Shown here piece after piece: positions 61,301 through 64,000 of a DNA stretch of 64,000 nt. The notes below the pieces were generated by a model. It was given only the letters and a program-made list of their open reading frames with translations, made no database searches and was not told the origin of the DNA. Made by a program: the position numbers and the translations under genes. The stretch comes from Bradyrhizobium nivariense (lineage in GTDB: Bacteria > Pseudomonadota > Alphaproteobacteria > Rhizobiales > Xanthobacteraceae): NCBI RefSeq assembly GCF_029846715.1, contig NZ_JARVWW010000007.1, forward strand, positions 1 to 64,000, given 5' to 3'. The stretch's first letter is position 1; every line of letters begins with the position of its first letter.

Positions 61301-61856
61301 GGCGATCCTGCGCGGCTGGGCGCTGGCGCAGCTCGGCGAGGCCGATGAAGGCCTCAGCCAGATGCGGTTCGGCCTCGACGAATACGAAGCGATGGATTCC
61401 TGGCTCGCCGGCTGCTGGTTCCGCTGCCTGCTTGCGGAGGCCTACGCCAAGGTCGGGATGCGCGATGCCGCCTTGCGCGCGCTGGACGGCGCGCTCGCGA
61501 CCGCGAGACGGACCGGTGATCACTCCTACCTCGCCGAAGTCTACCGCCTGCAAGGCGAGATCACCCTGTCGGGCGGTGATCCGGCATCGGTGCAGGAGGC
61601 CGAGGACCTGTTCGGCCTGTCGCTGGAGATCGCGCGCAAGCAGGGCGCGCTGTCCTGGGAGCTTCGCACCGCCGTCAGCCTGGCGCGCCTGTCGCTCGAA
61701 GCCGGCAAGCGCGAGCACGCAAGTCTCCTGCTCGCACCGATTGTCGGCAAGTTCAGCGAGGGCTTTTACACGCCGGACCTGAAGCAGGCGATGCAGCTGA
61801 TCAACGAGCTCGGCGCGGACGCGCCGGTGCGCGAACAGGCCGATCCCGTGCCATGA
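58386..61856 (+). CDS. SAM-domain / class III cyclase / ATPase / TPR signalling protein
   Basis: The 1156 residues comprise a SAM domain (~13-70, GLGHYTDLFAQHRLDLD) and a class III adenylate/guanylate cyclase domain (~92-275). The two metal aspartates are in FCDMVDST (Asp102) and FVGDGILVYFG (Asp146), and VGETVNLAARLQ holds the transition-state Asn/Arg. A signal-transduction ATPase follows (Walker A GEPGIGKS 325-332, AFEDLHWIDPTS as Walker B), then many TPR-like helices (~700-1100). A cyclic nucleotide output regulated by the ATPase/TPR part is likely. The stop overlaps the PIMT-like start. It is divergent from the synthetase. Confidence 0.9.
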   Translation: MLENEPSTGTEGGLKRWLEGIGLGHYTDLFAQHRLDLDVMGDLTESDLVELGLPLGDRKRLQRAMTALFRAETAEKPDAAARPQIRTEVGAERRQLTTMFCDMVDSTSLSVQFDPEDVRDMIASFRETCVRVVKHYEGFAARFVGDGILVYFGYPTAHEDDAERAVRAGLEIVRVLSTARAIEPRGALTHSPAVRIGIATGLVVVGDLVGQGTEERDSAVGETVNLAARLQGLAPPNGVVISASTQSLLKGKFDYRDLGVHALKGISEKAQAWHVMRASRVETRFAAAMGTRLTPLVNREEEIALLIGRWQQVKDGDGQVVVKFGEPGIGKSRIIQEIFERIAGDRHGQVSFQCSPYYTSTAFYPFAEQLKFSLGLDREDASAQSLANLETAIAAAHGDIEQVTPLFAALLSIPTGDRYPPLELSPQQQKDATVAALVNHFLGLARELPLVVAFEDLHWIDPTSREVIDLLVDRVQNRPVLVIMTARSEFQPSWNAHSHLTTLVLNRLSRQLRATLVERVAGRELPKEVVEEIIVKTDGVPLFLEELTKTVLESNLLTERHGRYVLSGPWRQLAIPATLTDSLMARLDRMGPFKRIAQIGATIGREFSYETLHAVANTPAEQIEAALNHLEEAGLIMRRGHPPDALYSFKHVMIQNAAHASLLHSERRKLHSRIAQVLAEMYPEKTEREPELLAHHLTESGQSEGAASFWLKAGKQAAKSGANLEAIGHLRRGLSVVQANARMQGADEMELELRIALGNALIAAKGYAVQEVEENYIRALELGQQLDDDEKAFAATRGLWVCHFIRADLTRAHDLSVELLKFAKRERLNERTQPAQQTGYLIEAHRSIAMTMLYRGRFAASQHHLHRCINLYSPDLHSDLMERHGTDPGVVSLSYLGYLLWFLGRPDAARQHSEQAIANAEKIRHPFTLAFALVFGAYLCQHLRDVEGTRDHANRAMIIATEHNFLHWKQQAAILRGWALAQLGEADEGLSQMRFGLDEYEAMDSWLAGCWFRCLLAEAYAKVGMRDAALRALDGALATARRTGDHSYLAEVYRLQGEITLSGGDPASVQEAEDLFGLSLEIARKQGALSWELRTAVSLARLSLEAGKREHASLLLAPIVGKFSEGFYTPDLKQAMQLINELGADAPVREQADPVP

Positions 61857-62647
61857 GCGATCTTGCCGCCGCGCGCGCGCGTTACGTGGAGCTGATCGCA
61901 ATACGCGAGCGGATCTCCTCACCGCGCCTGCTCGAAGCCCTCGCCACTGTTCCGCGCGAGGATTTTCTGGCGAAGGGACCCTGGCGCATCAAGAGCGAGG
62001 CGGCGCGCAGCTATCGGCTGACGCCAGATGCCGATCCCGTTCACCTTCAGGACAATGTGCTGGTCGCGATCGATGCGCGCCGCAAGCTCGACACCGGACT
62101 GCCGAGCCTGTGGGCGCATTTCATCGATTTGCTCGATGTCGGGGAGAAAGACCGCGTGGTCCAGATCGGCTGCGGGCTCGGCTATTTCTCGGCAGTGCTG
62201 TCGAAGCTCGTGGGCCCAAAGGGCAGGGTGCATGCAATCGAATGCGACGAGCGGCTTGCGGCGCGCGCCGCAACCTATCTTCGCGCCTATCGCAACGTCG
62301 CGGTCGTCCATGGTGACGGATGCGAGGACATCGGCGAACCCGCCAACGTGATCATCGTGCATGCCGGTTTTTCGTCTCCGCATCCGCTCTGGCTCCGCTC
62401 GCTCCGCCCCCGCGGCCGCCTTCTGGTGCCGCTGACCCAACGGGACCGCGAAGGCGCGGCCCTCAAGATCACGCGCAAGAGCAAGGGGTTCGAAGCCGAG
62501 GCGGTGCAGCGGATCCGGATCTTCCCCGGCCAGGGTCGAGGTGTGACCGCGCTCGACGACCGCGTCGCCGATTGGTGGCAGCGGGCGTCGGCCCTGGCCC
62601 CGCTGCGCTTTCGCGGCATCGAGCAGGGGCTGCCGTCGGATGGCTAA
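61853..62647 (+). CDS. PIMT-like SAM-dependent methyltransferase
   Basis: The 264-residue protein resembles protein-L-isoaspartate O-methyltransferase. RISSPRLLEALATVPREDFL at the N-terminus and SAM motif I VVQIGCGLGYFSAVLS (~residues 101-116) are family features. Canonical PIMT has DIGTGSGY-like motif I, and the substrate-binding Ser/Thr region is not clearly conserved, so the substrate may differ. Translation is coupled to the upstream cyclase gene (ATGA). Confidence 0.8.
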   Translation: MSDLAAARARYVELIAIRERISSPRLLEALATVPREDFLAKGPWRIKSEAARSYRLTPDADPVHLQDNVLVAIDARRKLDTGLPSLWAHFIDLLDVGEKDRVVQIGCGLGYFSAVLSKLVGPKGRVHAIECDERLAARAATYLRAYRNVAVVHGDGCEDIGEPANVIIVHAGFSSPHPLWLRSLRPRGRLLVPLTQRDREGAALKITRKSKGFEAEAVQRIRIFPGQGRGVTALDDRVADWWQRASALAPLRFRGIEQGLPSDG

Positions 62648-62742
62648 GGCTTCGTTTCATTTTACCTTGATTGCGAATGTAAGTATCCAACGCGTCTCGA
62701 CGCCGCTATGACTGCGGCCTGATCGCCATACGAGCGCGCGCC

Positions 62743-63693
62743 ATGCATTCTGTTGCCCTGCTGACCGCCAGCTACGCCAAGGATATCGAACGCTTTTCGC
62801 TGCTCAGCGAGAGCATCGACACCTGGTTGACGGGCTACACGCGCCATTATGTTCTCGTTAACGATGAGGATTTGCCGCTGTTCGCGCGGTTCGCTTCCGA
62901 CAAGCGTGTCATCGTTCCGGCCTCGCGCTATTTGCCGAAATGGCTCCGGGCGCTGCCGCCGGCTCTCCAGTTCATCAGCAAACGGCGCGTCTGGCTCTCG
63001 CTGCTGTCGTCACCCGTCCACGGCTGGCACATCCAGCAGATCCTCAAGATCGCCGGCGTCCTCAACGCACCGGAGCAGCGCGTCTGCATCCTGGATTCGG
63101 ACAATCTGTTCTTCCGCGAATTCGACGTCGGCCAATACGCCGGCGCTGAGAAGACGCCGCTGTTCGTCACCCCGAGGGACATCGGCGCCGATGCGCCCCT
63201 GCACGGCCTGTGGCTGCGCACGGTCGACCAGCTCCTCGGCGTGAAGGACAGGTCCTTCCCCGCGGACGACTATGTCGGCAACGCGCTGGTTTGGGACAAG
63301 GACACCGCGCGCGCGATGACCGACGCGATCAAGTCGGCAACGGGATTGAACTGGGTTCTGGCACTGTGCCGGAAGAAGAAGTTCTCGGAATATTTGCTCT
63401 ATGGCCATTTCGTCGCGAACTCGCCGGCGCATCTGGCGACCCATCAGGTTACGGAAGACAGCATCGCGGTCTCGCATTGGGACGACACGCGCCTCGACCG
63501 TCCCGCCATCGAAGCGATGATGCGCGCCGCGTCGCCCGACCAGGTCGCGCTCTGCATCCAGTCCTATTCGTCGACCTCGATCGACGACATCCGCAACGTG
63601 TTCCGCCTCAGCTCGCGCGATCGTCGCGGTCCGAGCCTTTCGCCCGATCACATGGGCGACGAGGCCGAATTCGAGACGCCGAAGACGCGCTAG
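62743..63693 (+). CDS. DUF6492-family protein (glycosyltransferase-like)
   Basis: The 316-residue protein starts MHSVALLTASYAKDIERFSL and has CILDSDNLFFREFD (~residues 112-125), a DxD-like motif as in nucleotide-sugar glycosyltransferases, then DDYVGNALVWDKD. This matches the DUF6492 family, which lacks an established activity. There is no signal peptide or membrane segment. A palindromic repeat follows directly after the stop. It stands alone between the methyltransferase and the convergent xylanase gene. Confidence 0.72.
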   Translation: MHSVALLTASYAKDIERFSLLSESIDTWLTGYTRHYVLVNDEDLPLFARFASDKRVIVPASRYLPKWLRALPPALQFISKRRVWLSLLSSPVHGWHIQQILKIAGVLNAPEQRVCILDSDNLFFREFDVGQYAGAEKTPLFVTPRDIGADAPLHGLWLRTVDQLLGVKDRSFPADDYVGNALVWDKDTARAMTDAIKSATGLNWVLALCRKKKFSEYLLYGHFVANSPAHLATHQVTEDSIAVSHWDDTRLDRPAIEAMMRAASPDQVALCIQSYSSTSIDDIRNVFRLSSRDRRGPSLSPDHMGDEAEFETPKTR

Positions 63694-63741
63694 AACATGA
63701 TCCGGAAAAGCGTGCAGCGGTTTTCCGAAAAGTTCATGCTC
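63693..63741. repeat. Palindromic intergenic repeat (GAGCATGATCCGG family), copy 2
   Basis: A diverged copy of the element at 945-993: GAACATGATCCGGAAAA, a central GCGTGCAGCGG, then TTTTCCGAAAAGTTCATGCTC. Arms again pair as one long hairpin, starting within the DUF6492 stop region and ending just before the convergent GH10 gene. It may terminate both. Confidence 0.83.
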
Positions 63742-63754
63742 AAAATAAAGCCGC

Positions 63755-64000
63755 TTACACGTCTCTCGTGAACTTGCTGATCACGTCCATGAACGGCTTC
63801 GGCTTGAACTCGCCGTCGAGCGGCAGCGGACGGTTCGGCTGCTTGTCGGCGCGGGCAAAAGTGCCGTTGATCCAGCTATAGCGATCCGAGAGGCCCCAGG
63901 TCAGGATCGAGCGCACCGGGCCGCTGGTCGAGATCGCGGTCAAGAGATCATCGACGCGCTTGGCGACCATGGCGTCGCGCTCCGCCGGAGTCCCCGTCAG
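63755..64000 (-). CDS. GH10 endo-1,4-beta-xylanase (C-terminal part only)
   Basis: The frame is open to the right edge, so only the last 81 residues are visible. TWGLSDRYSWING followed by RPLPLDGEFKPKPFMDVI is the typical C-terminal end of glycoside hydrolase family 10 xylanases. The catalytic glutamates, signal peptide and start are outside the window. It converges on the DUF6492 gene across the palindromic repeat. Good confidence in family, none in completeness. Confidence 0.8.
   Translation of the reverse strand: MTGTPAERDAMVAKRVDDLLTAISTSGPVRSILTWGLSDRYSWINGTFARADKQPNRPLPLDGEFKPKPFMDVISKFTRDV

Overview
The window comes from a high-GC alphaproteobacterium, most probably Bradyrhizobium or a close Nitrobacteraceae relative. 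The evidence is a CtrA-type cell-cycle regulator, a compact cheA-cheW-cheY-cheB-cheR run, molybdenum aldehyde dehydrogenase genes, several ABC importers for organic nitrogen or sulfur compounds, EcfG-like stress promoter sequences, and families of palindromic intergenic repeats typical of that group. No rRNA, tRNA, insertion sequence, phage or CRISPR array was recognised. It reads as ordinary chromosome with accessory metabolic modules.

Layout. 1-4070: chemotaxis genes (3' end of a CheA-receiver hybrid, cheW, cheY, cheB, cheR). 4117-6089 (minus): a YgiC / YgiB-like / DUF350 envelope trio. 6258-9258: ctrA (minus) diverging from fliI-fliJ (plus), with a 430-base regulatory region rich in GANTC methylation sites. 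9437-11138: an ECF sigma factor and its RskA-type anti-sigma factor, joined by a 15-bp tandem repeat. 11505-13827: an AraC regulator and an NDH-2-like dehydrogenase. 13828-14867: about 1 kb of non-coding repeat elements. 14868-17503: a small stress-type protein and flhA. 17802-22219 (minus): a six-gene periplasmic copper-handling cluster (CusF-like, cupredoxin, multicopper oxidase, TolC-type lipoprotein, small lipoprotein, His-rich protein). 22371-26144: MFS, DUF4864, cupin, LysR and TetR genes. 26384-30187: a three-subunit PaoABC-type aldehyde dehydrogenase.

30513-40338 is an amino-acid or polyamine catabolism region: two XRE-cupin regulators, an omega-transaminase, a DadA-like dehydrogenase, a polar amino-acid ABC importer, a PuuB-like oxidase and a gamma-glutamyltransferase. 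41178-44148: a haem-containing sugar dehydrogenase overlapping an SMP-30-like gene. 44279-46157: a histone-deacetylase-family amidohydrolase and a Crp/Fnr regulator. 46459-49524: an SsuABC/TauABC-type importer whose binding protein carries a NosL-like tail. 49521-58243 (minus): a non-ribosomal peptide locus consisting of a 2166-residue A-T-C-A-T-C synthetase, a Sfp-type phosphopantetheinyl transferase and a luciferase-like monooxygenase. 58386-62647: a SAM-domain/cyclase/ATPase/TPR signalling protein coupled to a PIMT-like methyltransferase. The window ends with a DUF6492 protein and the 3' end of a GH10 xylanase gene.

The most unusual observations are small. fliI is preceded by two overlapping five-codon mini-ORFs that copy its own start, and the same design recurs before the ABC permease at 35716. 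The sigma/anti-sigma junction is a five-copy 15-bp repeat in which every copy carries an ATG and a Shine-Dalgarno-like GAGG. The non-ribosomal peptide synthetase ends in a condensation domain with no thioesterase, and its second adenylation domain lacks the aspartate that normally holds the alpha-amino group.
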